Source: Flavobacterium azizsancarii
GTDB taxonomy: Bacteria; Bacteroidota; Bacteroidia; Flavobacteriales; Flavobacteriaceae
NCBI RefSeq assembly: GCF_027980145.1
Contig: NZ_JAMZNK010000044.1
Span: 1-49,061 of the forward strand
Direction: 5' to 3'
DNA length: 49,061 bases
The position numbers and the translations under genes were made by a program. Of this stretch, positions 1 to 9,461 are shown one piece after another (positions within the stretch are counted from its first letter, which is position 1; each line of letters begins with the position of its first letter). The notes beneath the pieces were generated by a model. The model did no database searches. It saw only the letters and a list, made by a program, of their open reading frames with translations, and had not been told where the DNA came from.

Positions 1-3000
1 TCCTGTAATATTTCCTGGGTTGATGGTCCAATTCCCTGATGGTAAACCATTCAAGACAACACTTCCGGTAGCAACTGTACAGGTTGGATGTGTTATGATT
101 CCAACTGTTGGCGCTGTCGGTATTGGGCTTATAGTAACAACAGCATTGCCAGTCATTGGTGCCGTACACGTTGTACTTGCATTGGTAGCCACAACTGTAT
201 ATGTTCCGGCAGCAGTTTTTAATCCAAAACTAATTGAGGAACCTGTTCCTGCAACTGCAGTACCATTATTAGATCCGCCTAATTGTAATTGATAACTCAC
301 TCCAATATCTGAATTGTCTAATCCAACAGCAAATCCTGTTCCCGCCGAGCAGGATGCGCCACCTCCAGTAACGGTGTAAGCCGTTGGAAGCGGATTTACT
401 GTCGCGGCTACTGCAATTCTTGATCCAGTAGTACAATCATTAATAGTGGCATCTACATAATAAGTAGTAGTTACAGAAACGTTTGGTGTATAACTTGTTC
501 CTGTTGCTAACCAGGTACCACCTGTTACATTGCTATACCAATTGATTGTCCCTGCAGATGCCGAAGCAGATAAAGGAACTGTTCCCGCACCACATCGAGA
601 TCCTGAAGTTGTGCCAGTAATTTTTGGTGTAGTATTTACAGTTGCTGTAACTTTAGTTCTAGCTGAAGAAATACATCCATTAGCAACCGCCTCTACGTAA
701 TAATCCGTAGTTGCAGATAAACTTGGTGTAGTATAACTATTTGTTCCTGTAGCGACTAAAGATCCTCCGGTCACTGCAGTATACCAATTGATTGTTCCTG
801 ATGAGGCTGTTGCTCCCAAAGTTACCGATCCTGAATCACATAGTGATTTAGAATCGACTGCTGTTATAGTAGGTTTTGCATTAATGACAAAATTAACTGC
901 TGTTCTACAATTTGTGTTACCAGGACATGCTGCGTAAAAAGTAACAGATCTAGCTGTATTTGTATCTGGCAACCCCGAGTTAGGTCGATTCACAGGATTA
1001 AAAGAATTTCCTGATCCTATGTTTGTACCACCAGAAGGTACTGTATACCAATCAATAATACACGTAGAAGTAGATGTTAAAAATCCTGTATCCCCAACAC
1101 AAATTGAAACTCCTTTTGCTGCAGGTGCTCCTGCAACCGCAGTAATTTGTATTCCAGAAGTTGGAAGCGAAGTACATCCATCTGCATTGGTTGTGGTTAC
1201 TTGGTAAGTCCCTGAAACTAATCCAGAAAAAACACCATTTGTGTTATTTACTGGCGAAGTAACAGGATTAGTTCCTGTCAGGGTATATTTGGTAGCATTT
1301 AATGGTGCAGTAACAGTTATTGTTCCTGTTGGCGTTGCACAAATTCCCTGCGTTGTCTCTACAGTTGGTGCTGCGGGCAAAGCCAAAATCGTAATATCAT
1401 CAACCTTTGTTGGGCTAACACCATTAAAATTTGTTCCCGGAACATCTGCTTGGTTCGCTCCTTCATATTTTTTATTTACTGTACCATATGCATTTAAAAG
1501 CGGAGTAATTTTTCTATTTGAATTTACACCTGTACGTGTTGGGTCTAGATATAGAGCCTGCGCACTGGAACTATGTGTTCCTGCAGCAATTGCACCTGTT
1601 ATTCTTCCAACCAAAGTTATGGTGACAACTCCGTTTTGTGCAATATTAAAATCTCCAATTACAGGATTATTGGCTGTACCAGTATATGATAACGCTCCAG
1701 ATGGCCCTGAAGCCTCAGTTGAATAAGATGCTGTCGAAGAATCAAACTCGATACTAGTAGGAGGAAAAAGAAAATCCAAAGAAACACCAGCTGCGTTTCC
1801 TGTTCCAGTATTTTTTATTTGAATCTCATAAGAAATCTTTTCACCTGTCGCACCACAAACTGAAGTTTTTGTTAATGCCGTTACTTTTGTCTCCAAAATA
1901 GGAAAACAACTTGCATTTACTTGTAAATAAGAAGGCACATCAGAAGAAATAAATGATTTTGCAGATCCTGCTTGACCTGGTTGCGCACCATGACTTTCTC
2001 CACTAGTACTACCATTATCTGTTCCACCAGAGGCACCACCAGCAATAGAAGGATTTATCGTTACTCCCGTTCCTGGAACATTATATCTGATAATTCCACC
2101 ACCACCACCACCACCTGGTCCGTGCGAATTTCCTAAGTCATTAAGTGTATTTCCACCTCTTCCTCCATTCGCCTCAATAGTAACATTTGTAGCTATAGCA
2201 TTATTATTCGAAATATTTAAAAAAACACTTCCTCCTGCTCCTCCACCACCAGCTCCATCTGGAGATCCTGCGTAAGAACCAGGGGCACCAGGCCCCCCAT
2301 TTGCTTTAATAGTTCCAGATCCTTGAATATTACCTGCATTAATAAGGATTATAGCTCCACCAACTCCTCCTTTAACACCATTTATAGCGTTATTGGCATC
2401 ACCGGCTCCACCGCCACCTCCCATAATTAATCGAGTCAGTTCTGGTTCCGCTGTACTAAAAGAAGTAAATCCTGGTCTTCCTCCACCTGTCAAAGGCGGT
2501 TTAGCTGAGAGAAGATCTCCGCCGCCGCCTTGCCATCCTGCACCACCTAAACCTCCATATCCTCCATTTCCTCCACCGCCACCGCCGGAGTTATGATCAT
2601 TTCCTCCACCACCTGCGTTTGCAGGAGCTCCTCTTCCTGAAGATCCTCCTGGTAATCCTTCATTAGCAGCTCCATTATCAACTTGACTAAAACCATCCCA
2701 CATGTATCTTGGTGTTCCCGCAATACCTTCTCCTTTTCCTGAAATTGCAGTATTATTTGAGACACCTACATAAGTTTTAGAATCATTTGCATTACTTGCT
2801 GCTACTGGGCTGTACCCCCCCCTAAATCCTCTTGCTGACCCATCAATTGTATTGCTGTTAAAATTAAAAGTCCCAGAAACATTAAAAGCAATTACCCCTC
2901 CTGCAACACCATTAAAAGGCGGAGTTGTAATAGTAGAATTTAACGTTAGATTAGAATATTGCGGTACTCTAACGATTTGAAATGTTCTCTGTCCTCTCGT

Positions 3001-3522
3001 TGACGTTGCTTTTGCATTAAAAAAACTATTTCGAACACCTCCAGTAGAACCTGTTCCTTTAAAAGTCAGATTTCCTCCTGTCAGTGGAACATTATTTGTT
3101 GCAATAACGTACTCAAAAAATCCCGTATTCTCAATACTTGTAAACCCGGTAGCTCCTAACTGATCATTACCACTATCCCCTTTTCCTGAGCCATAAATAG
3201 CACTATTAGTATAGTTAATCGTAGCGTCCTGCATCTGGATAATCAAGATCAAATCACCAGCTGAAATCGGAATAGTCCCGAAGTTGTTCTTTTTACTATC
3301 TGTTCCTGGAGATGCTGCTAATAAAATTGCCTGAGCGCCAGCATTTAAATTAATATCGCCACTAATTGGAAAATAGGTATTTACAGAACCTGTTATCGCT
3401 ATAGGACCATCAGCCCCAGGTGTTCCACAGACTTGTGCAAATGAAGATATAGATATTATAAATAATAAAACTAAAGAGATTAGTCTAAAAAATTTAGACT
3501 GACTAAGAGTAAAGTTACGCAT
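1..3522 (-). CDS. Giant secreted Ig-like / Gly-rich surface protein, 3' end beyond window
   Basis: An uninterrupted reading frame of 1174 codons runs from an ATG at 3522 to the window edge, so the C-terminus is missing. Residues 1-35 form a signal peptide ending near SSFAQ. A Gly-rich low-complexity region follows (about residues 270-480, with many GGGG runs), then a DUF11-like stretch with one Cys pair (about 520-640). After that come several Ig-like repeats of the CHU_C-associated kind (each with ..INWYT/S..GG..LATGT.SYT..T..YYV.A....C) and Thr/Gly-rich repeats (..TGSVVLNGLPSG.W). Such proteins in Flavobacterium usually end in a type IX secretion or gliding-associated C-terminal domain, which cannot be seen here. 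Likely role: adhesion or a surface filament. The frame crosses a run of eight G (2815-2822 on the plus strand). The frame is certain; the function is inferred from architecture. Confidence 0.88.
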   Translation of the reverse strand, partial: MRNFTLSQSKFFRLISLVLLFIISISSFAQVCGTPGADGPIAITGSVNTYFPISGDINLNAGAQAILLAASPGTDSKKNNFGTIPISAGDLILIIQMQDATINYTNSAIYGSGKGDSGNDQLGATGFTSIENTGFFEYVIATNNVPLTGGNLTFKGTGSTGGVRNSFFNAKATSTRGQRTFQIVRVPQYSNLTLNSTITTPPFNGVAGGVIAFNVSGTFNFNSNTIDGSARGFRGGYSPVAASNANDSKTYVGVSNNTAISGKGEGIAGTPRYMWDGFSQVDNGAANEGLPGGSSGRGAPANAGGGGNDHNSGGGGGGNGGYGGLGGAGWQGGGGDLLSAKPPLTGGGRPGFTSFSTAEPELTRLIMGGGGGAGDANNAINGVKGGVGGAIILINAGNIQGSGTIKANGGPGAPGSYAGSPDGAGGGGAGGSVFLNISNNNAIATNVTIEANGGRGGNTLNDLGNSHGPGGGGGGGIIRYNVPGTGVTINPSIAGGASGGTDNGSTSGESHGAQPGQAGSAKSFISSDVPSYLQVNASCFPILETKVTALTKTSVCGATGEKISYEIQIKNTGTGNAAGVSLDFLFPPTSIEFDSSTASYSTEASGPSGALSYTGTANNPVIGDFNIAQNGVVTITLVGRITGAIAAGTHSSSAQALYLDPTRTGVNSNRKITPLLNAYGTVNKKYEGANQADVPGTNFNGVSPTKVDDITILALPAAPTVETTQGICATPTGTITVTAPLNATKYTLTGTNPVTSPVNNTNGVFSGLVSGTYQVTTTNADGCTSLPTSGIQITAVAGAPAAKGVSICVGDTGFLTSTSTCIIDWYTVPSGGTNIGSGNSFNPVNRPNSGLPDTNTARSVTFYAACPGNTNCRTAVNFVINAKPTITAVDSKSLCDSGSVTLGATASSGTINWYTAVTGGSLVATGTNSYTTPSLSATTDYYVEAVANGCISSARTKVTATVNTTPKITGTTSGSRCGAGTVPLSASASAGTINWYSNVTGGTWLATGTSYTPNVSVTTTYYVDATINDCTTGSRIAVAATVNPLPTAYTVTGGGASCSAGTGFAVGLDNSDIGVSYQLQLGGSNNGTAVAGTGSSISFGLKTAAGTYTVVATNASTTCTAPMTGNAVVTISPIPTAPTVGIITHPTCTVATGSVVLNGLPSGNWTINPGNITG

Positions 3523-4019
3523 AGACAATTGTGGTATTAAGAATACAAGTATTGAAAGCCGAAGAACCAATTGTGGTTTTCAGCATATAGGGTAAATACG
3601 ATAAAATAATGGAAATGGTTTTTGCAAATCCCGGAAAAGTCTTTTCAGGATCGTCACAAAAATAAAGTAGTTTTTGCACCATAAATGTATGTCGTTCAAG
3701 GCATAAAAGTTACCTTTAGGTTAAATTAGTAGTTTTGGAGTCGCGAAAGTATACAAACACCTATTTAGTAACTACTTTAGTCGACAAACTACACGGATAA
3801 ACGTTGAACGACACTTTTTGACGATAAAAATTAACATCAAGTTGTGAAAAACTTAACTATTCGGTAATAAAACAACAGAAATTTCTTAATTTTTTAAAGT
3901 ATTATTGATTTTTAGACAAATATGGGATAAAAACATAAAAATCTTACAAACTGTGAGAAATATAGAATAGGGAAGGATAGCCTCGAAAAAGACAAAAAAT
4001 ATTAAAAAATAGAGAAAAA
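3523..4019. other. Gene-free interval upstream of the giant surface protein
   Basis: This 497-base AT-rich stretch lies between the surface-protein start and the queG stop. No credible ORF or RNA gene is visible. A CAAAAATA at 3657-3664 is a perfect minus-strand TAnnTTTG element (TATTTTTG), but no TTG lies 17-23 bases further upstream, so it is only a weak promoter candidate with a leader of about 130 bases. The words caattgtggt at about 3527 and 3568 form a short direct repeat of unknown meaning. No clear hairpin terminator follows queG. Confidence 0.5.
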
Positions 4020-4946
4020 CTACTCTAAAAATTTAACGTTTCGCCTTAAACCATCAAACTTTGTTCTTTTGATCGGAGAGTTTTTAAAAACGGCACGAAA
4101 AGTTTCTTCCGTAATCTCGATCCAGTCTTTTTTAGAAAAAGAAAGCAGTTCCGGATTCGGATTAAATAAAGGTTCTGAATGGGGTTTCGAGAACCGGTTC
4201 CAGGGGCAAACATCCTGGCAAGTATCACAGCCAAACATCCATTCGTCAAATTTCCCTTTCATTTCATAAGGAATATTCTCTTTGAGTTCAATGGTGTAAT
4301 AAGAAATACATTTGCTTCCGTCAACAACATTCGGAGCAACAATTGCCTCTGTTGGGCAAGCATCGATACAAGCGGTACAAGAACCGCAATGATCTGTAGT
4401 AGCATGATCATATTCTAATTCTAAATCAAGTATAAGCTCAGCAATAAAGTAAAAAGAACCTACCTTTTGGGTTAATAGATTCCCACTTTTACCAATCCAT
4501 CCCAAACCACTTTTTGCCGCCCATGCTCTGTCTAAAACAGGTGCCGAATCAACAAAAGCACGACCGGAAACATCGCCTATATTTTCCTGGATTGCATGCA
4601 GAAATTCCTTGAGTTTCTCTTTGATTACAAAATGATAATCCTGCCCGTAGGCATATTTCGAGATTTTAAAACTGTCCTGACTTTGGGTTTCTTCGGGATA
4701 ATAATTTAGCAAAAGCGAAACAACACTTTTTGCATCATCAACCAATAATGTAGGATCTAACCGCTTGTCAAAATAGTTCTCCATATAGGCCATTTGCCCG
4801 TGATGGTTATTGTTAAGCCATTTTTCAAGACGTGGCGCTTCCTCTTCCAGAAATCCTGCTTTAGAAATTCCACAAGAAAGAAAACCCAGACGTTTTGCTT
4901 CAGATTTTATAAATTCCGAATATGTTTCTTTTGCATTAATACTCAT
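4020..4946 (-). CDS. queG: Epoxyqueuosine reductase QueG
   Basis: Encodes 308 residues, the usual length for QueG, the cobalamin- and [4Fe-4S]-dependent enzyme that reduces epoxyqueuosine to queuosine in the wobble position of GUN-anticodon tRNAs. The two ferredoxin-like cluster motifs are intact: CGSCTACIDACPTEAI at about 185-200 and CDTCQDVCPWN at about 240-250. The N-terminal DUF1730-type region and the RAWAAKSGLGWIGK stretch typical of the family are also present. The start codon overlaps the stop of the upstream P450 gene (ATGA, 4943-4946), which indicates translational coupling and membership of the ruvB-P450-queG operon. No obvious terminator follows. The identification is firm; the link with P450 is positional only. 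Confidence 0.96.
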   Translation of the reverse strand: MSINAKETYSEFIKSEAKRLGFLSCGISKAGFLEEEAPRLEKWLNNNHHGQMAYMENYFDKRLDPTLLVDDAKSVVSLLLNYYPEETQSQDSFKISKYAYGQDYHFVIKEKLKEFLHAIQENIGDVSGRAFVDSAPVLDRAWAAKSGLGWIGKSGNLLTQKVGSFYFIAELILDLELEYDHATTDHCGSCTACIDACPTEAIVAPNVVDGSKCISYYTIELKENIPYEMKGKFDEWMFGCDTCQDVCPWNRFSKPHSEPLFNPNPELLSFSKKDWIEITEETFRAVFKNSPIKRTKFDGLRRNVKFLE

Positions 4947-6289
4947 CTTTTAGAGAATGAAACTTCTACACCAACAGGTTTTAATGTTATTAGAGGATTA
5001 AACTGAACAGTATCTGTACTGGATTTAATCACGTATTTTTTTACAATCTGAGAAATAGCCAGACACATTTCATAAATAGCAAACCCTGCACCTATGCACA
5101 TTCTTGGCCCCGCTCCAAACGGATAAAAGTACTGCATCGATTGCTTTTTTTGTTCTTCAAGAAATCGTTCCGGATCAAATTGTTCCGGGTTTACCCAATA
5201 TTTAGGATTTCGATGTAACTCATAAAAAGAAACACCAATCAGTGTTCCCTTTTTGATATGATAACCGGCTAGTGTATCATCAACAACATTCTGCCTGTCG
5301 GTAATCCAGGCCGGTGGATACAAACGCATCGATTCGTTTAAAACAGCATTGGTGTATGTCATTTTCTGAAGCTGCTCAACAATATCATTCGTTTGGGATT
5401 GAATCTCAGTAATCTCATCAAAAACTCTTTGTTGGATCTCAGGATTCCTTCCTAAAAGATGCAAAGTAAAAGTCAGGGCATTGGCTGTAGTTTCATGCCC
5501 GGCAATAAACAACACTTTAATTTCATCGACCAATTGACTTACAGACATCCCTTCTCCCGTATCTTCATATCGGGTCTCCAAAAGCATGTTCAAAAGGTCA
5601 TTAATTTCTTCTTTCGAAGCCATTCTATCCTCAATAATTTCCTGAATAATACTGTTATTCTCCTTCGCCAGTTCAAGATGATTCTTTACCTGGCCGCTTA
5701 ACGAAAACCACCATGCTTTATGCGGAAGCCTGATTTCCTTAATTAAGAAATTCTGTACTTCTTCGATAATGAATTTTATCCTATTCAATTTTTCGTCTGA
5801 AATTGAAAGTTGAAATAATGACTTCGCCACAACATTAAATGCCAATTGGCTCATTACAGGAAAAAGATCAATTGCTTTTTCTTCTTCTAAATCTTTCAAT
5901 TCTACAGCAATGGTATCATTCATGTTTTCTACCAGCTGATTCATCTTTTGCTTATGAAAAGCAGGCTGAATCAGTCTTCTTTGTTTCAGCCAAAAATCAC
6001 CATCAACAGTCAAAAGTCCTTTGCCTAAATATTTCGAAAGGTAGACAGATTGAAATTTAGACTTATGATAATTCTTTTGATTCTTCTGCAGGATATACTG
6101 AGCAATTTCATTGTCCCTCGATAAGATGATATGTTTTGACCAGCCAATTTTAAGGGAAAAAGAATCTCCCAACTGATCAAAATATCTGGCATGAAAAGGG
6201 ATCGGATTTCGTCGTACTCCTTCAGCATCAAGAAAAAATCTCACTATTGAAAGTCTGTTGGGATAAATATATTTTCGATTATCAGACAT
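4943..6289 (-). CDS. Cytochrome P450
   Basis: A 448-residue soluble P450 with all hallmark motifs: I-helix AGHETTANALTF, K-helix ExxR (ESMRL), PERF-like FDPERF, and the heme-thiolate loop FGAGPRMCIG with the ligand at about Cys398. There is no N-terminal membrane anchor, as is usual for bacterial class I enzymes, and no ferredoxin or reductase gene is nearby, so redox partners must come from elsewhere. The substrate cannot be read from sequence. The gene starts 12 bases after the ruvB stop and overlaps the queG start by 4 bases, so it sits inside a housekeeping operon (DNA repair and tRNA modification). That is odd company for a monooxygenase and suggests a conserved, non-accessory role. Confidence 0.95.
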   Translation of the reverse strand: MSDNRKYIYPNRLSIVRFFLDAEGVRRNPIPFHARYFDQLGDSFSLKIGWSKHIILSRDNEIAQYILQKNQKNYHKSKFQSVYLSKYLGKGLLTVDGDFWLKQRRLIQPAFHKQKMNQLVENMNDTIAVELKDLEEEKAIDLFPVMSQLAFNVVAKSLFQLSISDEKLNRIKFIIEEVQNFLIKEIRLPHKAWWFSLSGQVKNHLELAKENNSIIQEIIEDRMASKEEINDLLNMLLETRYEDTGEGMSVSQLVDEIKVLFIAGHETTANALTFTLHLLGRNPEIQQRVFDEITEIQSQTNDIVEQLQKMTYTNAVLNESMRLYPPAWITDRQNVVDDTLAGYHIKKGTLIGVSFYELHRNPKYWVNPEQFDPERFLEEQKKQSMQYFYPFGAGPRMCIGAGFAIYEMCLAISQIVKKYVIKSSTDTVQFNPLITLKPVGVEVSFSKR

Positions 6290-6301
6290 CTTATAATAGA
6301 A

Positions 6302-7324
6302 TTAAAACAATCCGCCCTGAATGTTCGTGTTTATTTTACCTAAGTGTTTATAAGCTTTATCTGTAACTTCACGACCACGTGGCGTACGCATGATAAAACC
6401 TTCCTGAATCAAAAATGGCTCATAAACTTCCTCAATAGTTTCACTGCTTTCAGAAACTGCAGTTGCCAAAGTTGAAAGCCCAACAGGTCCACCTTTGAAT
6501 TTATTGATAATCGTTAATAAAATTTTATTATCCATTTCATCAAGACCGTGAGCATCGACATTCAATGCTTTTAGCGCATAACGTGCAATTTCAAGATCGA
6601 TAGTTCCATTTCCTTTTATCTGTGCAAAATCACGTACTCTTCGCAACAGTGCATTTGCAATACGAGGTGTACCACGGCTCCTGCCCGCGATTTCTATCGC
6701 AGCATTTAATGAAATTGGCATCTTAAGTATAGAAGAACTTCTTTCGACAATAGAAGTCAAAAGTTCCGTAGTATAGTATTGTAATCGTGATGAAATTCCA
6801 AAACGTGCACGCATTGGCGCCGTCAGTAATCCTGAGCGGGTTGTAGCCCCGATTAAAGTAAAAGGATTTAAATTGATTTGTACCGTTCTGGCATTTGGCC
6901 CGGACTCAATCATAATATCAATTTTAAAATCTTCCATTGCTGAATATAAATATTCTTCAACAATTGGACTTAGACGATGAATTTCGTCAATGAACAAAAC
7001 ATCTCTCTCATCAAGATTGGTCAATAAACCGGCAAGATCTCCAGGTTTATCTAAAACAGGACCTGAAGTAATTTTTATCCCAACTTCAAGTTCATTGGCC
7101 AAAATATTCGCCAAAGTCGTTTTTCCTAATCCCGGAGGTCCATGAAAAAGAGTATGATCAAGAGCTTCACCACGCTGATTGGCTGCCGCAACAAAAACTT
7201 TTAAATTCTCTAAAACCTGATCTTGTCCGGCAAAATCATCAAATGACAGCGGACGTAATCTTTTTTCGAGATCTAATTCTTCTGGATTGTACCCATTTAT
7301 AGTGGGATCTAGGTTTTCATTCAT
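6302..7324 (-). CDS. ruvB: Holliday junction branch migration helicase RuvB
   Basis: A 340-residue AAA+ motor that, with RuvA and RuvC, drives branch migration of Holliday junctions. It shows Walker A (GPPGLGKTTL, about 61-70), Walker B (DEIHRL), sensor I (GATTRSGLL) and the C-terminal winged helix (RTPRGREVTDKAYKHLG) that contacts DNA. The length is normal. It is the first gene of the ruvB-P450-queG operon; ruvA and ruvC are not in the window. A TATCTTTG promoter element lies only 4 bases before the ATG, so the transcript may be leaderless. Confidence 0.98.
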   Translation of the reverse strand: MNENLDPTINGYNPEELDLEKRLRPLSFDDFAGQDQVLENLKVFVAAANQRGEALDHTLFHGPPGLGKTTLANILANELEVGIKITSGPVLDKPGDLAGLLTNLDERDVLFIDEIHRLSPIVEEYLYSAMEDFKIDIMIESGPNARTVQINLNPFTLIGATTRSGLLTAPMRARFGISSRLQYYTTELLTSIVERSSSILKMPISLNAAIEIAGRSRGTPRIANALLRRVRDFAQIKGNGTIDLEIARYALKALNVDAHGLDEMDNKILLTIINKFKGGPVGLSTLATAVSESSETIEEVYEPFLIQEGFIMRTPRGREVTDKAYKHLGKINTNIQGGLF

Positions 7325-7328
7325 TTTA

Positions 7329-7336
7329 CAAAGATA
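7329..7336 (-). promoter_or_regulatory. Candidate -7 element of the ruvB operon
   Basis: Plus-strand CAAAGATA reads TATCTTTG on the minus strand, a perfect match to the Bacteroidota TAnnTTTG element. It ends 4 bases before the ruvB ATG, so transcription would begin at or next to the start codon. No TTG is found at the usual upstream distance, which lowers confidence. Confidence 0.45.
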
Positions 7337-7583
7337 GACAAAGTAATCAGTTTGTAAAACAGATAAATTTCAAATAAAAAAAGGAAAATTCATTATTAAA
7401 ATTCTAATATTTTAAATTCCGAATTCCAACTTATTACTTTCTTTAATCATTTGCAGAGTTACTTAATCAAATAATAATAAGAAGCCAAATTGCTATACAG
7501 TTTACCTTCAATTTAAATTGATAAAAAATACATGGTTCGTTTCACCTACTAACATTCCTGGAATTTATATAAAACGGAATAAA
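7337..7583. other. Gene-free interval between ctaD terminator and ruvB
   Basis: About 250 AT-rich bases separate the respiratory operon terminator from the ruvB promoter. No ORF of note, RNA gene or repeat was seen. Confidence 0.5.
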
Positions 7584-7614
7584 ACAAAAAAAAGACCATC
7601 TTCTCAGATGGTCT
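7584..7614 (-). terminator. Intrinsic terminator of the act-cta operon
   Basis: AGACCATC and GATGGTCT form an 8-bp stem around TTCTCA (7593-7614). On the minus strand it is followed by a run of eight U (plus-strand A run 7586-7593). It lies 14 bases after the ctaD stop. Confidence 0.9.
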
Positions 7615-7627
7615 CTCTTATAATATT

Positions 7628-9430
7628 TTAGTGGTGTAAAACTTCTTCACCTTCTTTCATTGGTACATTTTGCGGTACAAAATCTACATCATGATTTGGG
7701 TTACTATAGTCATATGGCCAACGGTATACATGAGGAATTTCTCCTGGCCAGTTACCGTGAATATGTTCTACCGGAGTAGTCCACTCTAATGTTGTAGATC
7801 TCCAAGGATTCTGAACTGCTTTCTTACCGTAGAAAATACTAACAAAGAAATTGTATAAGAATACTAACTGGAACGCACCTCCTACAAGAGCAAATGTTGT
7901 AATTAAAACATTCACATTTTGTAAATCATCAAATAATGGGAAGTTTGTGTTTGTATAATAACGTCTTGGTAAACCAGCTAATCCGATAAAGTGCATTGGG
8001 AAGAAAACTCCGTAAGCACAAACTGCTGTTACCCAAAAGTGAATATAACCTAAGTTTTTATTTAACATTCTTCCGTACATCTTAGGGAACCAGTGGTAAA
8101 TACCAGCAAACATTCCGTAAAGTGCAGAGATACCCATTACTAAGTGAAAGTGAGCAATTACAAAGTAAGTATCGTGAACGTTAATATCCAAAGTACTATC
8201 TCCTAAGATGATTCCAGTTAAACCTCCAGTTATGAAAGTAGAAACCATTCCGATAGAGAATAACATTGCAGGGTTGAATTGCAGGTTACCTTTCCATAAA
8301 GTTGTAATCCAGTTGAATGCTTTTACAGCAGATGGAATTGCAATCAATAAAGTAGTAAAGGTAAATACAGATCCTAAGAAAGGATTCATACCTGAAATAA
8401 ACATATGGTGACCCCAAACGATTGTTGATAAAAATGCAATTGCAAGAACTGACATAATCATCGCTCTGTACCCAAAAATTGGTTTACGAGAATTCGTAGC
8501 CATAATTTCAGAAACAAGACCCATCGCTGGTAAGATTACAATATAAACCTCCGGGTGTCCTAAGAACCAGAATAAGTGTTCGAATAAAACCGGAGAACCA
8601 CCTTGGTAATGTAAAACCTCTCCAGCAATATAGATATCAGATAAGAAGAATGAAGTACCAAAACTTCTGTCAAAAATCAATAATAAAGCTGCAGATAACA
8701 ATACAGGGAATGAGATAACACCAATAATAGCTGTTACAAAAAATGTCCAGATTGTAAGCGGAAGTCTGGTCATAGACATTCCTTTAGTTCTTAAGTTGAT
8801 AACAGTTACGATGTAGTTTAAAGATCCCATTAAAGAAGATGCAATAAAGATAGCCATAGAAACTAACCATAAAGTCATACCTGTTCCAGAACCTGGAATC
8901 GCTTGTGGTAAAGCACTTAATGGAGGGTAGATTGTCCAACCTGCAGAAGCTGGTCCAGCTTCAACAAATAATGAAGACAACATAATCACAGCAGACAAGA
9001 AAAACAACCAGTATGAAACCATGTTCATAAATCCGGAAGCCATATCTCTTGCTCCAATTTGAAGTGGAATAAGTAAGTTACTAAATGTACCACTTAAACC
9101 AGCTGTTAGTACAAAGAATACCATGATGGTACCGTGAATTGTTACTAAAGCCAAATAAATATCATTTGCCATTACACCATCAGGTGCAAATTTATCTCCT
9201 AATAAAACATTAAAGATTTTGAAAGACTCTTCCGGCCATGCTAATTGCATTCTAAAAAGCAAGGACATTGCAATACCAATAATTCCCATGAAAATACCGG
9301 TAATTAAGTATTGCTTCGCAATCATTTTGTGATCAATACTAAAAATGTATTTAGTAATGAACGTTTCTTTATGATGGTGTTCGTGCTCGTGATCGTGTCC
9401 GTGATCGTGATCGTGCGCTTCTGCTGACAT
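7628..9430 (-). CDS. ctaD: Cytochrome c oxidase subunit I (aa3-type)
   Basis: A 600-residue, about 12-helix heme-copper oxidase subunit carrying low-spin heme a and the heme a3-CuB centre, which reduces O2 and pumps protons. The A1-type signature GHPEVY (CuB His, D-channel Glu, cross-linked Tyr), the CuB pair WGHHMF and the heme-ligand region HDTYFVIAHFHLVMG are intact. The first 22 residues are unusually rich in His/Asp/Glu (HDHDHGHDHEHEHHH), a possible metal-binding extension absent from classical subunit I. It is the last gene of the operon, 31 bases after ctaC and directly before the terminator. Subunits III and IV and heme a synthesis genes are not here. In Flavobacterium johnsoniae this oxidase is known to form a supercomplex with alternative complex III, as the gene order implies. 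Confidence 0.98.
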   Translation of the reverse strand: MSAEAHDHDHGHDHEHEHHHKETFITKYIFSIDHKMIAKQYLITGIFMGIIGIAMSLLFRMQLAWPEESFKIFNVLLGDKFAPDGVMANDIYLALVTIHGTIMVFFVLTAGLSGTFSNLLIPLQIGARDMASGFMNMVSYWLFFLSAVIMLSSLFVEAGPASAGWTIYPPLSALPQAIPGSGTGMTLWLVSMAIFIASSLMGSLNYIVTVINLRTKGMSMTRLPLTIWTFFVTAIIGVISFPVLLSAALLLIFDRSFGTSFFLSDIYIAGEVLHYQGGSPVLFEHLFWFLGHPEVYIVILPAMGLVSEIMATNSRKPIFGYRAMIMSVLAIAFLSTIVWGHHMFISGMNPFLGSVFTFTTLLIAIPSAVKAFNWITTLWKGNLQFNPAMLFSIGMVSTFITGGLTGIILGDSTLDINVHDTYFVIAHFHLVMGISALYGMFAGIYHWFPKMYGRMLNKNLGYIHFWVTAVCAYGVFFPMHFIGLAGLPRRYYTNTNFPLFDDLQNVNVLITTFALVGGAFQLVFLYNFFVSIFYGKKAVQNPWRSTTLEWTTPVEHIHGNWPGEIPHVYRWPYDYSNPNHDVDFVPQNVPMKEGEEVLHH

Positions 9431-9461
9431 ATATGTGTACTTTAAATTTTCTTAATAAATA

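Noticed and set aside
20..2765. Several short ORFs (for example 20-292 +, 1241-1726 +, 2393-2596 +, 2547-2765 -) as genes
   Set aside because: They are shadows of the 1174-codon minus-strand frame, which has a signal peptide and Ig-like repeats; the Pro-rich or hydrophobic translations are its antisense.
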